64,000 bases of DNA, taken from contig NZ_CP074404.1 of the NCBI RefSeq assembly GCF_018388465.1, positions 3,925,909-3,989,908 on the forward strand. Direction: 5' to 3'. The notes under the pieces are model-generated. The model was given only the letters and a program-made list of their open reading frames with translations. It did no database searches and had not been told where the DNA came from. This stretch comes from Cellulomonas fengjieae. GTDB lineage: Bacteria; Actinomycetota; Actinomycetes; Actinomycetales; Cellulomonadaceae. Shown here piece by piece: positions 8,344 through 16,734 of the stretch (positions are counted from its first letter, which is position 1; each line of letters begins with the position of its first letter). The position numbers and the translations under genes are program-made.

Positions 8344-9099
8344 ATGCCCGAGCAACCAGTACGACGTCCGCGCCTGGAGGAGCTCGCCTGGGAGCCGACG
8401 ACGATGGGCGACATCAGCCTGCGTCGACGCCAGGACCCGGTGACCGGAGCCGACGTGCTCGAGGTCAAGCTGGGCGACGAGTTCCTCATGTCGAGCCTGT
8501 TCACGGTGGCCGAGGAGGAGCTCGCGCGGCTCGGGCTGGCCATGACCGGGGGGTCCGCCGACGGTGGTACGGCTCCTCTCGACGTCGTCGTCGGCGGCCT
8601 CGGGCTCGGGTACACCGCCCTCACCGTGCTCGAGGATGCGAGCGTCGGCTCGCTGGTGGTCGTCGACGCCCTCGCCGAGGTGATCGACTGGCACCACGCC
8701 GGCCTGATCCCGGCCGGCGCCGTCCTCACCGCCGACCCGCGGTGCCGGCTGGTGCACGCCGACTTCTTCGCCGCCCTCGCGTCGGACGACGGCCTGGACC
8801 CCGGCATGCCCGGCCGCCGGTGGGACGCCGTCCTGGTCGACATCGACCACTCGCCCCGCCACCTGCTCAACCCCAGCCACGCGAGCTTCTACACCCCGGC
8901 CGGCCTGCAGCGGCTGCGCGAGCAGCTGAAGCCCGGCGGCGTGTTCGCGCTGTGGTCCAACGACCCGCCGGACGAGGCGTACCTGGAGCTCCTCCGCACC
9001 TTGCTGGTCGACGTCCGGGCGGATGTGGTCGCCTTCCCGAACCCCTTGCAGAGCCGGGACGCCACCAACACCGTCTACCTCGGGCGCGCGCCGGGCTGA
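8344..9099 (+). CDS. Spermidine synthase-like methyltransferase-fold protein
   Basis: A 251-residue protein with the polyamine-synthase Rossmann fold: VVVGGLGLGYTALTVLED (nucleotide loop, about 78-97), VVVDALAEVIDWH, CRLVHADFFAAL, WDAVLVDIDHSP and LKPGGVFALWSNDPPDE. The catalytic Asp of true spermidine synthases corresponds to the DIDHSP region. Actinobacterial proteins of this type are often annotated spermine/spermidine synthase without proof of substrate. TAGGCT (8332-8337) lies 6 bases before the ATG, pointing to a leaderless transcript. There is no partner gene such as speD nearby, so polyamine synthesis is not established. Confidence 0.78.
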   Translation: MPEQPVRRPRLEELAWEPTTMGDISLRRRQDPVTGADVLEVKLGDEFLMSSLFTVAEEELARLGLAMTGGSADGGTAPLDVVVGGLGLGYTALTVLEDASVGSLVVVDALAEVIDWHHAGLIPAGAVLTADPRCRLVHADFFAALASDDGLDPGMPGRRWDAVLVDIDHSPRHLLNPSHASFYTPAGLQRLREQLKPGGVFALWSNDPPDEAYLELLRTLLVDVRADVVAFPNPLQSRDATNTVYLGRAPG

Positions 9100-9188
9100 T
9101 CCCGCCTGGTCCCGTTCGATGCCGTCCGCGAGAGGTACACCGGAAAAAAGCCCTGCCCGAGATCCGCGTCCCGCCTAGCGTACGAAAC

Positions 9189-9908
9189 ATGTCCTGCCGA
9201 CTGACGGCCCTCGCCCTCGACGCGTACGACCCCGCCCGGTTGGCGCGCTTCTGGGCGGGCGTCCTCGGGCGGGAGGCCCTCGAGGACGCACAGGGTGGCG
9301 TACTGCTGCCCGGTTCCGGGACCCAGCTCGGCCTGCGGTTCGTACCGCGGCAGGTCGAGAAGGTCGGCCGGAACCGGATGCACCTCCACCTCACGAGCAC
9401 GACTCCCGACGACCAGCGACGGATCGTCGAGAGGGCCCTCCGCCTCGGCGCGCAGCACCTCGACGTCGGACAGCTCCCCGAGGAAGGGCACGTGGTGCTG
9501 GCCGATCCCGAGGGGAACGAGTACTGCGTGATCGAGCCGGGGAACGCCTACCTCGCCGGCTGCGGGCTCCTCGGGGAGCTCACGTGCGACGGCACGCGCG
9601 ACGTGGGCTTCTTCTGGGCCGAGGCGCTGGAGTGGCCGCTGGTGTGGGACCAGGGCCTGCAGACCGCGATCCAGTCCCCGCGGGGAGGCACCAAGATCTC
9701 CTGGGACGGCTGGGACGTCGCCGCCGTAGCGCCGGAGCACCGGAACCGGCTCCGGTTCGAGGTCGTCCTGGCCGCCGGCGACCTGACCGAGGAGATCGAA
9801 CGACTGACCTCGCTCGGCGCGACCCGGCTCAGCGCCGCAGGTGACGGTGGGGTGACCCTCGCCGATCCCGACGGCAACGAGTTCCACCTCGGTACCCCCG
9901 CGTCCTGA
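9189..9908 (+). CDS. Two-domain VOC (glyoxalase-superfamily) protein
   Basis: A 239-residue protein made of two vicinal-oxygen-chelate-type halves. Each half starts with ALDAYDPARLARFWAGVLG or the related VGFFWAEALEWPL and ends in a DPEGNEYCV or DPDGNEFHL strand. His residues in MHLHLTST and the Glu in GNE could bind metal in the first half. This type is common in actinobacteria and often linked to antibiotic or electrophile resistance, but the substrate is unknown. TAGCGT (9176-9181) lies 7 bases before the ATG, and no ribosome site is visible, so it is probably leaderless. Confidence 0.82.
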   Translation: MSCRLTALALDAYDPARLARFWAGVLGREALEDAQGGVLLPGSGTQLGLRFVPRQVEKVGRNRMHLHLTSTTPDDQRRIVERALRLGAQHLDVGQLPEEGHVVLADPEGNEYCVIEPGNAYLAGCGLLGELTCDGTRDVGFFWAEALEWPLVWDQGLQTAIQSPRGGTKISWDGWDVAAVAPEHRNRLRFEVVLAAGDLTEEIERLTSLGATRLSAAGDGGVTLADPDGNEFHLGTPAS

Positions 9909-9928
9909 CCCCGCGGACGGTCGGACGC

Positions 9929-11107
9929 TCACCGGCGCAACCGATCACCGAGCAGGAGGAGCGCCGGCACCAGGACGAGGGAGCCGGCCGCGAGCGCCAG
10001 CGTGGACCAGCCGGCGGCCGCGAGGACCACGGTCGAGCTCAGGGTGCCCGCCGCGGCCGAGATCCACACGACCGCCTCGACCGAACCCTCCACACCCGGG
10101 CGCTGGTCCTCGGGAAGCCCGACGGCCAGGGATGCGCTGCCGCCGACGAAGCACAGGTTCCAGCCGTACCCGAGCGCGAACAGCCCGACCGCCTGCGGGA
10201 CGAGGTCGCCGGACGCGGCGACGAGCGTCGAGACGAACAGCGTGCCGAGGCCGAGCGCCATCACCGGTCCGGGGCCCAGGCGGTCGACGAGGCGCCCTGT
10301 GACCGGGGACAGGGCGAACATGCCGAGCGTGTGAGCCGCCAGGACGATCCCGACGACGTCCAGACCGTGATGGTGCAGGTGCAGCTGCACCGGCACCGAC
10401 GTCATGACAACGGCCATCACGACCTGCCCGGCGACCATCACGGCGAGGCCGTCGCGCCCGGCCGGGGACACCAGGATCGTCCGGACGGGCACTCGGGCGC
10501 TGCTCACCGGTCGTCGGGCCGTGTGCAGCCCGCTCACCACCAGCGCGGCCAGCAGTCCTGCCGGCACGCTGATCAGGAACGCACCGGAGAGGGCGGGCTC
10601 TCCGAGGGCCTCCGCGAGGCGCGCGGTCGGCAGCAGGAACAGGGGGCCGCCCACGGCGCCCACCGTGCCGGCCCACACGATCAGCCCGATGGCGAAACCG
10701 CGGCGTCGCGGGGGCACGAGCTCGGCCGCCACGTACCGGGACAGCTGTGCCGCGGCGTTGCCCACGCCGATCAGGAACATCGCACCGACCAGGAGCCCGA
10801 CGTGTCGCAGGGGTACGGCCACGGCTCCGGCCGCGGCGCCGAGCGAGCTCGCCAGGTACCCGAGCCGCAGGGCCGTCGGAGTTCCGAAGCGGCGGGTGAG
10901 CCGGGTGACCAGCAGGGCGCCGGTCCCCGTTCCGACCACCGCCGCGGTGCCGGGCACCCCGCCCCAGGCCGGCCCCAGGACGTCGACCGCGACCAGTGCA
11001 GCCACCGTGCTGGTGGTCGCCATGACCGCGCTGCTCAGGGCGGCCGCGACGAACAGGGCCGACGTCGCCGGGGTGACGCGGGTGAGGACGGCCGTGCTCT
11101 GCACCAT
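9929..11107 (-). CDS. MFS transporter, drug efflux type
   Basis: A 392-residue integral membrane protein with about 12 hydrophobic segments, the usual MFS size. The cytoplasmic loop LLVTRLTRRFGTPTALRLG after TM2 corresponds to the MFS motif A region, and VTGRLVDRLGPGPVM is its repeat in the second half. It lies divergent from an Lrp-type regulator, 105 bases apart. That layout usually means the regulator controls the transporter. TAGCCT on the minus strand (11115-11120) is 7 bases from the ATG, a leaderless arrangement. Efflux of an amino acid or a drug is plausible; the substrate cannot be read. Confidence 0.88.
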   Translation of the reverse strand: MVQSTAVLTRVTPATSALFVAAALSSAVMATTSTVAALVAVDVLGPAWGGVPGTAAVVGTGTGALLVTRLTRRFGTPTALRLGYLASSLGAAAGAVAVPLRHVGLLVGAMFLIGVGNAAAQLSRYVAAELVPPRRRGFAIGLIVWAGTVGAVGGPLFLLPTARLAEALGEPALSGAFLISVPAGLLAALVVSGLHTARRPVSSARVPVRTILVSPAGRDGLAVMVAGQVVMAVVMTSVPVQLHLHHHGLDVVGIVLAAHTLGMFALSPVTGRLVDRLGPGPVMALGLGTLFVSTLVAASGDLVPQAVGLFALGYGWNLCFVGGSASLAVGLPEDQRPGVEGSVEAVVWISAAAGTLSSTVVLAAAGWSTLALAAGSLVLVPALLLLGDRLRR

Positions 11108-11212
11108 GCGACCGAGGCTACGAAGGCTCGGCGGCGCGTTGAATGGCCGATCGCAGGCGTTGGTGGCTCTTCGCCTCTCGATCGTGACGTGTTCGGTCGC
11201 TACGGTTTGTGA

Positions 11213-11734
11213 ATGAGCAGAGCGCTCGACGGCACCGACTGGCGCATCCTCTCCGAGCTCCAGGAGGACGGCCGCCTGTCGTTCAACCAGCTCGGCCGCA
11301 AGGTCAACCTGTCCGCGCCCGCAGTCGCCGACCGGGTGCGGCGGCTGGAGGAGGCCGGCGTGATCGCGGGGTACCAGGCCCGGATCGACGCCACGCGTGC
11401 GGGACTCCCGCTGACCGCGTTCATCAAGCTGCGGTGCTCACCCGGCCGCTGTCTGCTCACGACCACCGCGTCCGACGAGTACCCCGAGGTCGTCGAGATC
11501 CACAAGCTCAGCGGCAGCTCGTGCACCCTCCTGCGGGTCCGCGCCGCGTCGATGCCGCACCTGGAGGAGATCTTCGAGCGCATCGGCAGGCACGGCGAGA
11601 TCGACACCCAGATCGTGCTCTCCACCCAGTACGAGGGTCGTCCCGTCGCCGAGCCGCCCGCGCACACCCGGTCTGCTCAGCCGTCGCCGGGATGGAGCCG
11701 TGCCGCACCTGCCCGACCGGGGGAGCCGAGCTAG
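11213..11734 (+). CDS. Lrp/AsnC-family transcriptional regulator
   Basis: A 173-residue regulator. The winged helix-turn-helix (about 5-60) carries DGTDWRILSELQEDGR and LSAPAVADRVRRLEEAGVI. The RAM ligand-binding domain (about 70-145) follows. The ATG is preceded by TACGGT (11201-11206) exactly 6 bases upstream, suggesting a leaderless message. Divergent orientation to the MFS gene implies it controls that transporter and itself from the shared 105-base region. The last 25 residues (after YEGRPVAEPP) are low complexity. Confidence 0.9.
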   Translation: MSRALDGTDWRILSELQEDGRLSFNQLGRKVNLSAPAVADRVRRLEEAGVIAGYQARIDATRAGLPLTAFIKLRCSPGRCLLTTTASDEYPEVVEIHKLSGSSCTLLRVRAASMPHLEEIFERIGRHGEIDTQIVLSTQYEGRPVAEPPAHTRSAQPSPGWSRAAPARPGEPS

Positions 11735-11757
11735 GCGGTTGCCTAGTGTGGAGTGCC

Positions 11758-12522
11758 ATGCGGACGACGACGGGACGGGTGGCGGTGGTCCTCGCTCTGG
11801 TGGCCGCGACCGGGCTGGCCGCGTGCGGCGCCCCCCTGTCGCAGGACGAGAAGGACGCGCGCGGCGTGGTCGTCGACTTCATGCGGACCACGCGCATGAC
11901 GTCGTACCACCCGGACATCGAGGACTTCGTCCGCGCAGCCCCCGGCGGACCGACGCTCGTGGCGTGGTCGGACGAGGCCTCCGGCAGCCGGATCGGCACG
12001 CTCACGTTCGCGGTGACGCTCCCCGAGCCGCCCGAGACGTACGGCGTGTTCGCACCCGAGCGGGAGCTCGACCCCGGCCCGTACTGCTTCGCGGTCGAGA
12101 TGGACGCTCACGGCAAGGTCGGAGAGTTCGGGACGCCGGAGGGCATCCGGTCGGTCGACTGCCCCGAGCCGCTCGTCGCGGTGACGCCCCCGACGTCCGA
12201 CGAGCCGGTGGTCGCCGACAACGCCCGCGAGGCGGCGTGGCAGGTGCTCGCGGACCTGCCGTCGACCCCGGATGCGGACGAGGTGGCGGCCCGGATCACC
12301 GACCTGCTCACGCCGGAGGAGCGACGCGTGCTCGCCGAGGTGCGGGTGGGGGTCGACGGTGCCGACGTCGGGGTCGCGGTCGGCGGGCCCGACGACTGCG
12401 TCCTCGTCGCGCGGCGGGACGGCACCGTCACCGACGTGCACGTCACCTCCGTGCAGCTGCAGCCCGGTGAGGCCGGGTGCACGGCCGGCACCGCGCTGGC
12501 GCCGCCCGACCCGCCGCACTGA
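11758..12522 (+). CDS. Predicted lipoprotein of unknown function
   Basis: A 254-residue protein with a lipoprotein signal peptide: basic RTTTGR, a hydrophobic stretch, then lipobox ATGLAACG with Cys at about residue 22. The mature part is acidic, with several Cys (YCFAVEMD, VDCPEP, DDCVLVARRD, EAGCTAG) that could form disulfides outside the membrane. TAGTGT (11744-11749) and GGAG (11750-11753) both lie just upstream of the ATG, so either a leaderless or a led start is possible. No domain family recognised. It is convergent with the exonuclease gene, only 15 bases apart. Confidence 0.7.
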   Translation: MRTTTGRVAVVLALVAATGLAACGAPLSQDEKDARGVVVDFMRTTRMTSYHPDIEDFVRAAPGGPTLVAWSDEASGSRIGTLTFAVTLPEPPETYGVFAPERELDPGPYCFAVEMDAHGKVGEFGTPEGIRSVDCPEPLVAVTPPTSDEPVVADNAREAAWQVLADLPSTPDADEVAARITDLLTPEERRVLAEVRVGVDGADVGVAVGGPDDCVLVARRDGTVTDVHVTSVQLQPGEAGCTAGTALAPPDPPH

Positions 12523-12537
12523 CGTCGACGTCGGACG

Positions 12538-13575
12538 TCAGAACAGCGTCAGCTCGTCCTCGTCCTCGACGTCCACCACGGCCGCCGTGACCACCGCGGG
12601 CGCCCTGGCCGGGGTCGGCGGCCGCGTCACGACCGCGCCCGGGGCGTCGTCGGCACCCGAGGCCAGAACGCGCGCCGCCAGCCACTGCAACGAGTGCATC
12701 TCGACCGCGGCCAGCGCGTCGTGCAGGACCTGCGCGTCCACGGGCAGCAGCCCGCGCCCGTCGGCGCCGAGGCCCAGCGCGAGATCCAGGTCCGTGCGCA
12801 TGGTCATCAGCTCGACGTTCTGCCAGAACGCGGCGCGACCGTCGGGGTCCGCAAGCTTCTTCACGCAGGCCTTGCCGAGCACCTCGGCGACGCGGGCTCC
12901 GCCGTTGGTGTCGACGTCCGCGAACGCGGCCTCGACGGAGCCGAACGCGTTCAGCAGCGCGACGCCCGTCTTCTCGCCGATGCCCCGGATGCCCGTGAGG
13001 TTGTCGGACGTGTCCCCGCGCATCGCGGCGTACTGGCGGTACTGCCACGGGTCGATGCCGAGCAGGATGCGCAGCCGCTCCGGCGTCAGGACGGGAGAGG
13101 CCTCGACGCCGCCGTTGATGATCCGCAGCACCGACGTCGTCTCGTTGACCAGCGCGAACGCGTCGCGGTCGGACGTGCACACGACCGTGTGCCAGCCCGC
13201 CGTCGTCGCGGCCGAGGCGGCTGACGCGAGGACGTCGTCCGCCTCGAGCCCGTCCGGGGTGACCACGTGCAGGCCCGCTGCCCCGAAGACGTCGACCGCG
13301 AGCGCGAGCTGGCTGACCAGCTCCGCGGGCTTCTCGGTGCGATGGGCCTTGTAGTGCGGGTGGGCGACCTTGCGCTGGTTGTTGCCCGCGTCGTCGAACC
13401 CGATGACGACCGCGTCGGCGGCGACCCGGTCGACGGCGCCGAGGATCTGCGAGAGGGCACCCTTGACCGCCCACGTCGGCCGTCCGTCACGCGTGCGCAG
13501 CTGGGACCCCGCCAACGCGTGGAACGAACGGTGGAGCAGAGAGTTGCCGTCGACGGCCAGGAGGGTGTTCGTCAT
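12538..13575 (-). CDS. 5'-3' exonuclease (FEN/PolI 5'-nuclease family)
   Basis: A 345-residue stand-alone flap/5' nuclease, the same fold as the N-terminal domain of DNA polymerase I. Metal-binding acids are seen in LLAVDGNSLLHRS, IGFDDAGNNQR, LEADDVLAS, CTSDRDAFAL and GDTSDNLTGIRGIGEKT; the last belongs to the helix-three-turn-helix that grips DNA. A lysine/arginine arch, RKVAHPHYKAHRTEKP, is present. The C-terminal 30 residues are a Pro/Ala linker and an acidic tip (VEDEDELTLF). The start ATG at 13575 gives the canonical LLAVDGN opening; no strong ribosome site is seen. It probably works in RNA-primer or flap removal alongside PolI. Confidence 0.88.
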   Translation of the reverse strand: MTNTLLAVDGNSLLHRSFHALAGSQLRTRDGRPTWAVKGALSQILGAVDRVAADAVVIGFDDAGNNQRKVAHPHYKAHRTEKPAELVSQLALAVDVFGAAGLHVVTPDGLEADDVLASAASAATTAGWHTVVCTSDRDAFALVNETTSVLRIINGGVEASPVLTPERLRILLGIDPWQYRQYAAMRGDTSDNLTGIRGIGEKTGVALLNAFGSVEAAFADVDTNGGARVAEVLGKACVKKLADPDGRAAFWQNVELMTMRTDLDLALGLGADGRGLLPVDAQVLHDALAAVEMHSLQWLAARVLASGADDAPGAVVTRPPTPARAPAVVTAAVVDVEDEDELTLF

Positions 13576-13670
13576 GGGGGGTCGGGCGGCAGGGGCCGCC
13601 CGGGTCCTTTCGTGGGAGCGCACTCCAGGGTAGGTGCTCGGGTGACGTCGGCGTGCGGGTCGGGTGACTC

Positions 13671-13690
13671 TTGACAAGATTTCTCGTCAA
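13671..13690. promoter_or_regulatory. Palindromic operator at the promoter of the ArsR-like regulator gene
   Basis: TTGACAAGATTTCTCGTCAA is a 20-base near-palindrome (16 of 20 positions symmetric) whose left edge is a perfect -35 TTGACA. It ends 15 bases before the start codon of the regulator. A dimeric winged-helix repressor bound here would cover the -35 and spacer. Autoregulation is inferred from position. Confidence 0.6.
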
Positions 13691-13705
13691 TGCCACGGTG
13701 GCGAC

Positions 13706-14284
13706 ATGCAGGACATCGAGGTCATCGAGGACGCCGAGGCCGCCGCCGCCGCGCTGGATCCGGTCCGAGCGCGGCTGCTCGCCGAGCTGGCCGTCCCAGC
13801 ATCCGCCGCCGGTCTCGCCGCCCGGGTCGGCATCGCCCGTCAGAAGGTCCACTACTACCTCAAGGCGCTCGAGGCGCACGGCCTGGTGGAGCTGGCCGAG
13901 GAGCGCCGGCACGGGGGCATCACCGAGCGGGTGCTGCGGGCGTCGGCGGCGTCCTACGTCGTGTCGCCCGCGGCCGTGAGCCCGGCCGCGGCGGACCCGA
14001 ACGCCAGCGCCGACCACCTGTCCGCCGCCTACCTCGTCGCGCTGGCCGGCCGGCTGGTGCGCGAGGTCGGCGCCCTGGCACGCCGTGCGGGTGCGTCCGG
14101 CAACCGACTGTCGACCCTGACGATCGACACGCGGATCGGGTTCCGGTCGGCTGCCGACCGGGCCGCCTTCGCCGACGACCTGACCGCCGCGGTGCTCGAC
14201 CTGGCCGCGCGCTACCACCACGACGACGGCCGACCACACCGGCTCGTCGTCGCCGCCCACCCGCTTCCCGAGGAGGACCAATGA
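13706..14284 (+). CDS. ArsR-like winged-helix transcriptional regulator
   Basis: A 192-residue regulator. The N-terminal winged helix (about 15-80) contains LDPVRARLLAELAVPASAAG, then GIARQKVHYYLKALEAHGLVEL as recognition helix and wing. The C-terminal half (100-190) is helical and probably dimerises. ATG 13706 gives the shortest frame that keeps the domain, and lies 15 bases after a 20-base palindrome. Its stop overlaps the start of the SRPBCC gene (ATGA), so both are one operon. HTH plus SRPBCC pairs are common in actinobacteria. No metal-binding Cys pair is visible. Confidence 0.82.
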   Translation: MQDIEVIEDAEAAAAALDPVRARLLAELAVPASAAGLAARVGIARQKVHYYLKALEAHGLVELAEERRHGGITERVLRASAASYVVSPAAVSPAAADPNASADHLSAAYLVALAGRLVREVGALARRAGASGNRLSTLTIDTRIGFRSAADRAAFADDLTAAVLDLAARYHHDDGRPHRLVVAAHPLPEEDQ

Positions 14285-15072
14285 GCGCCACCACGACCGT
14301 CCCGTACCGCCTCGACCTCAGCGTCGAGGTCCCCGGCACCCCCGAGCAGGTCTGGCAGGCCATCGCCACTGCCCAGGGCCTGAGCGCGTGGTTCCTGCCG
14401 ACGGAGCTGGAGGAGCGCGAGGGTGGCGCCGTGCACTTCGCGATGGGCCCCGAGATGGGCTCCGACGGCCGCGTCACCGGTTGGGACCCGCCGCGCCGCA
14501 TCGCCTACGAGGAGGACTGGGCCGCCCTCATGGGCAAGGACCCCGGTTCCCTGAGCCCGCTGACGTCGGAGTTCCTTGTCGAGGCGCGGTCCGGCGGCAC
14601 CTGCGTCGTGCGTGTCACCAGCAGCGGCTTCGGGACCGGCGCCGACTGGGAGCAGGAGTGGTGGGACGACATGGGGTCCAGCTGGCTGCCGTTCTTCGAC
14701 AACCTCCGTCTCTACCTGGCGCACTTCCCCGGCCAGGAGGCCACGCCGCTCGAGGCCGCCGCCTCGCACGCGGTCGACGAGGGAACGCTGTGGACCGCCC
14801 TGCACGACGCGCTCGGGCTGGGCGCGGAGGGCGCAACGATCGAGGTGCGCGGCGCCACCGGCACGGTCGAGCGGATCGCTGAGCGGCAGGCGCTGGTGCG
14901 GCTCACCGCGCCGGTGCCCGGGATCCTCACCGTCTTCGCGCACAGCATGGGCAGCGAGACGTCGACCGCCGGCGTCAGGGCCTACCTGTTCTCCGCCGAC
15001 GCGGCCGACTACGTGCGACGCGAGGAGCCGACCTGGCAGGCCTGGCTGCAAGGCCTCCGCGTCCCCGTCTGA
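14281..15072 (+). CDS. SRPBCC/AHSA1-domain protein
   Basis: A 263-residue protein with a START-like hydrophobic-pocket fold in the first 150 residues: VEVPGTPEQVWQAIATAQGL, WFLPTELEEREGG, VTGWDPPRRIAYEED, then WDDMGSSWLPFFDNLRLYL. The C-terminal 110 residues (from LEAAASHAVDEG) form a second, less familiar unit. It is translationally coupled to the upstream regulator through ATGA. Proteins of this type bind small hydrophobic ligands; the ligand here is unknown. It may act as a co-sensor or as a target of the regulator. Confidence 0.8.
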   Translation: MSATTTVPYRLDLSVEVPGTPEQVWQAIATAQGLSAWFLPTELEEREGGAVHFAMGPEMGSDGRVTGWDPPRRIAYEEDWAALMGKDPGSLSPLTSEFLVEARSGGTCVVRVTSSGFGTGADWEQEWWDDMGSSWLPFFDNLRLYLAHFPGQEATPLEAAASHAVDEGTLWTALHDALGLGAEGATIEVRGATGTVERIAERQALVRLTAPVPGILTVFAHSMGSETSTAGVRAYLFSADAADYVRREEPTWQAWLQGLRVPV

Positions 15073-15116
15073 CCGGGGCGGTACGGGGCCGGGTCCGACG
15101 AGGGGACCGGGTTCGT

Positions 15117-15305
15117 TCAGTCGGTCGGCTCGACTGCCGACGGGTCCTCCTCGAGCTCGCCGGGCGTCGGTCCGTCGCCGTCAGTGTCCTCCTCGGCGGA
15201 CTCGGCACCCTCCAGCACCTCCGGGGTGACCTCCTGCTCGAGGGTCGGGTACCCGTAGCCGCCTTCCTCCACGCCGGTGTCCGGGTCCTGAGATGTGTCG
15301 CTCAT
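15117..15305 (-). CDS. Small acidic hypothetical protein
   Basis: A 62-residue, highly acidic, disordered-looking protein, with MSDTSQDPDTGVEEGGYGYP, then LEQEVTPEVLEGAE and a Glu/Asp-rich tail. Similar short acidic proteins occur in Cellulomonas-type genomes. The start at 15305 was chosen since the frame upstream becomes arginine-rich. Low complexity makes the call tentative, but codon usage is consistent with coding. It is convergent with the SRPBCC gene. Confidence 0.5.
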   Translation of the reverse strand: MSDTSQDPDTGVEEGGYGYPTLEQEVTPEVLEGAESAEEDTDGDGPTPGELEEDPSAVEPTD

Positions 15306-15466
15306 GGTCGCCCTTCCCTGCCGTGACCGGACCGTCGTGGTCGTCGGTCCCATCGTCGCCGCCCGCACCCGGCCGCGCATCCGGACACCACTGGCGCCCG
15401 GGAGCCGAGCAGCGGACGCGGACCACGCCCCGCGACCGCGTGCGCCCGACGTCGGGCCAGGCCGGG

Positions 15467-16054
15467 TCAGTGGGTGATGAGGCGCACGAGCGTCTCGAGC
15501 CGCTCCTCCTGGTGCACGGCCGGGAACCGCCCGGCGCGACGGAGTGCGACGAGGCCGTGCACGGCGGCCCAGAGCACCTCCGCGGTCGTGGGGACGTCGG
15601 CGGGCGGGTCGTCCAGGCGGCGCAGTGTGCCCTCGATCGCCTCGAACCCGGCGCGCACGACCTCCGGCGTCTCGTCCGACGCGAAGGGCACCAGCACGGG
15701 GAGCAGGAACATCGCGTCGTAGGTCGCGGGATGGCGCTCGGCGAAGTCGAGGTACACGGTCACGAGTGCTCGGACACGCTCGACGTCAGTGCCCGTGCCA
15801 GCGAGCGCCGACGGCGCGAGAGCGGCCGCGAGCTCCTCGAAGCCCTCGAGCGCGACAGCGGTGACGATCTGGTTCCGGCCCTGCGGGAAGTGCCCGTACA
15901 GCACCGGCTGGCTGTACTCGATCGCATCGGCGAGGCGGCGGGTCGTCACCGCGTCCCATCCCTGCTCCTCCGCGAGAGCGCGCGCAGCGCCGACGATCCG
16001 CAACCTGCGCTCCTCGAGCTGACGGGCTCGGCGTGCCGCAGCGGGAGTCGTCAT
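15467..16054 (-). CDS. TetR-family transcriptional regulator
   Basis: A 195-residue repressor. The N-terminal helix-turn-helix (about 17-62) reads RRLRIVGAARALAEEQGW, VTTRRLADAIEYSQPVLYGHF and then the linker helix. The helical C-terminal domain (70-190) is of the TetR_C ligand-binding type (WAAVHGLVAL). It diverges from the DUF1772 membrane protein gene, and three copies of a CTAG-type palindrome fill the 88 bases between them. TAGAGT on the minus strand (16062-16067), 7 bases before its own ATG, overlaps the first palindrome, which points to autoregulation of a leaderless message. Confidence 0.92.
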   Translation of the reverse strand: MTTPAAARRARQLEERRLRIVGAARALAEEQGWDAVTTRRLADAIEYSQPVLYGHFPQGRNQIVTAVALEGFEELAAALAPSALAGTGTDVERVRALVTVYLDFAERHPATYDAMFLLPVLVPFASDETPEVVRAGFEAIEGTLRRLDDPPADVPTTAEVLWAAVHGLVALRRAGRFPAVHQEERLETLVRLITH

Positions 16055-16064
16055 GGGCGGGACT

Positions 16065-16125
16065 CTAGCACTGCTAGACGATCGCTGATACCTTCACTAG
16101 CACCGCTAGATACTAGCAGCGCTAA
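16065..16125. promoter_or_regulatory. Three TetR operator copies in the divergent promoter region
   Basis: CTAGCACTGCTAG (16065-16077), CTAGCACCGCTAG (16097-16109) and CTAGCAGCGCTAA (16113-16125) are near-identical inverted repeats. Copies 2 and 3 are 16 bases apart and copy 1 is 32 bases from copy 2. Copy 1 overlaps the -10 of the TetR gene; copies 2 and 3 sit just upstream of the DUF1772 gene start at 16143. The set would let one repressor shut both genes. Confidence 0.75.
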
Positions 16126-16142
16126 CATCGGAGGAGTGCGTC

Positions 16143-16583
16143 ATGGAGTGGTTGCCTATCGTCGCCGTGGTCGTCGTCGGGCTGATGGTGGGGGTGGAGC
16201 TGTCGGTCGCGTTCGTCATGAACCCGATCTTCAACCGCCTCCCGACAACCGCCGGGATCGCCGCCCGCAGTGACGGGGCCCGCATGCTCGGGCGCATCAT
16301 GCCGTTCTGGTACATCGGCTCGACGCTCCTGGTCGTCGGCACGGCGCTGGCCGAGCCCGCTGCCACCGCGCCCGCCTGGGTCGCCGTGGCGCTGCTGCTC
16401 GTCAGCGTGGTCATGTCCGTCGCCCTGCTGGTCCCGATCAACAACCGGTCGAAGGCCTGGACCCCCGAGACGGTCCCGTCCGACTGGCGCGAGCAGACGA
16501 GTCGGTGGGACCGCCTGCACCTGGTGCGCCTCGCCGTGATCGTCACCGCATTCGTCCTCGTGGCTCTCGCCGCGACGAGGTGA
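16143..16583 (+). CDS. DUF1772 (anthrone oxygenase-like) membrane protein
   Basis: A 146-residue protein with four membrane segments: WLPIVAVVVVGLMVGVEL, WYIGSTLLVVGTAL, WVAVALLLVSVVMSVALL and LVRLAVIVTAFVLVALA. The family-typical conserved stretch VELSVAFVMNPIF and loop PINNRSKAW..TVPSDWREQTSRWDRLH are clear. DUF1772 proteins are small membrane proteins, often under TetR control as here; the biochemical role in bacteria is not established. The start ATG follows GGAGGAG at a good distance. Confidence 0.85.
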   Translation: MEWLPIVAVVVVGLMVGVELSVAFVMNPIFNRLPTTAGIAARSDGARMLGRIMPFWYIGSTLLVVGTALAEPAATAPAWVAVALLLVSVVMSVALLVPINNRSKAWTPETVPSDWREQTSRWDRLHLVRLAVIVTAFVLVALAATR

Positions 16584-16734
16584 GGTCGACGCACCGGTGC
16601 GGAGCTGCTGGGCAGTTTCGGCCACCGTGTGGGCTGTCCCCGAGGCGAGAGCAGCCGTCGGCTCAACCGTGGCATCCCGAGCCGCCACAGCTGGCCGCCT
16701 GCCTGCTGTGACGCGGCGCGGCACCTCGACAGGG

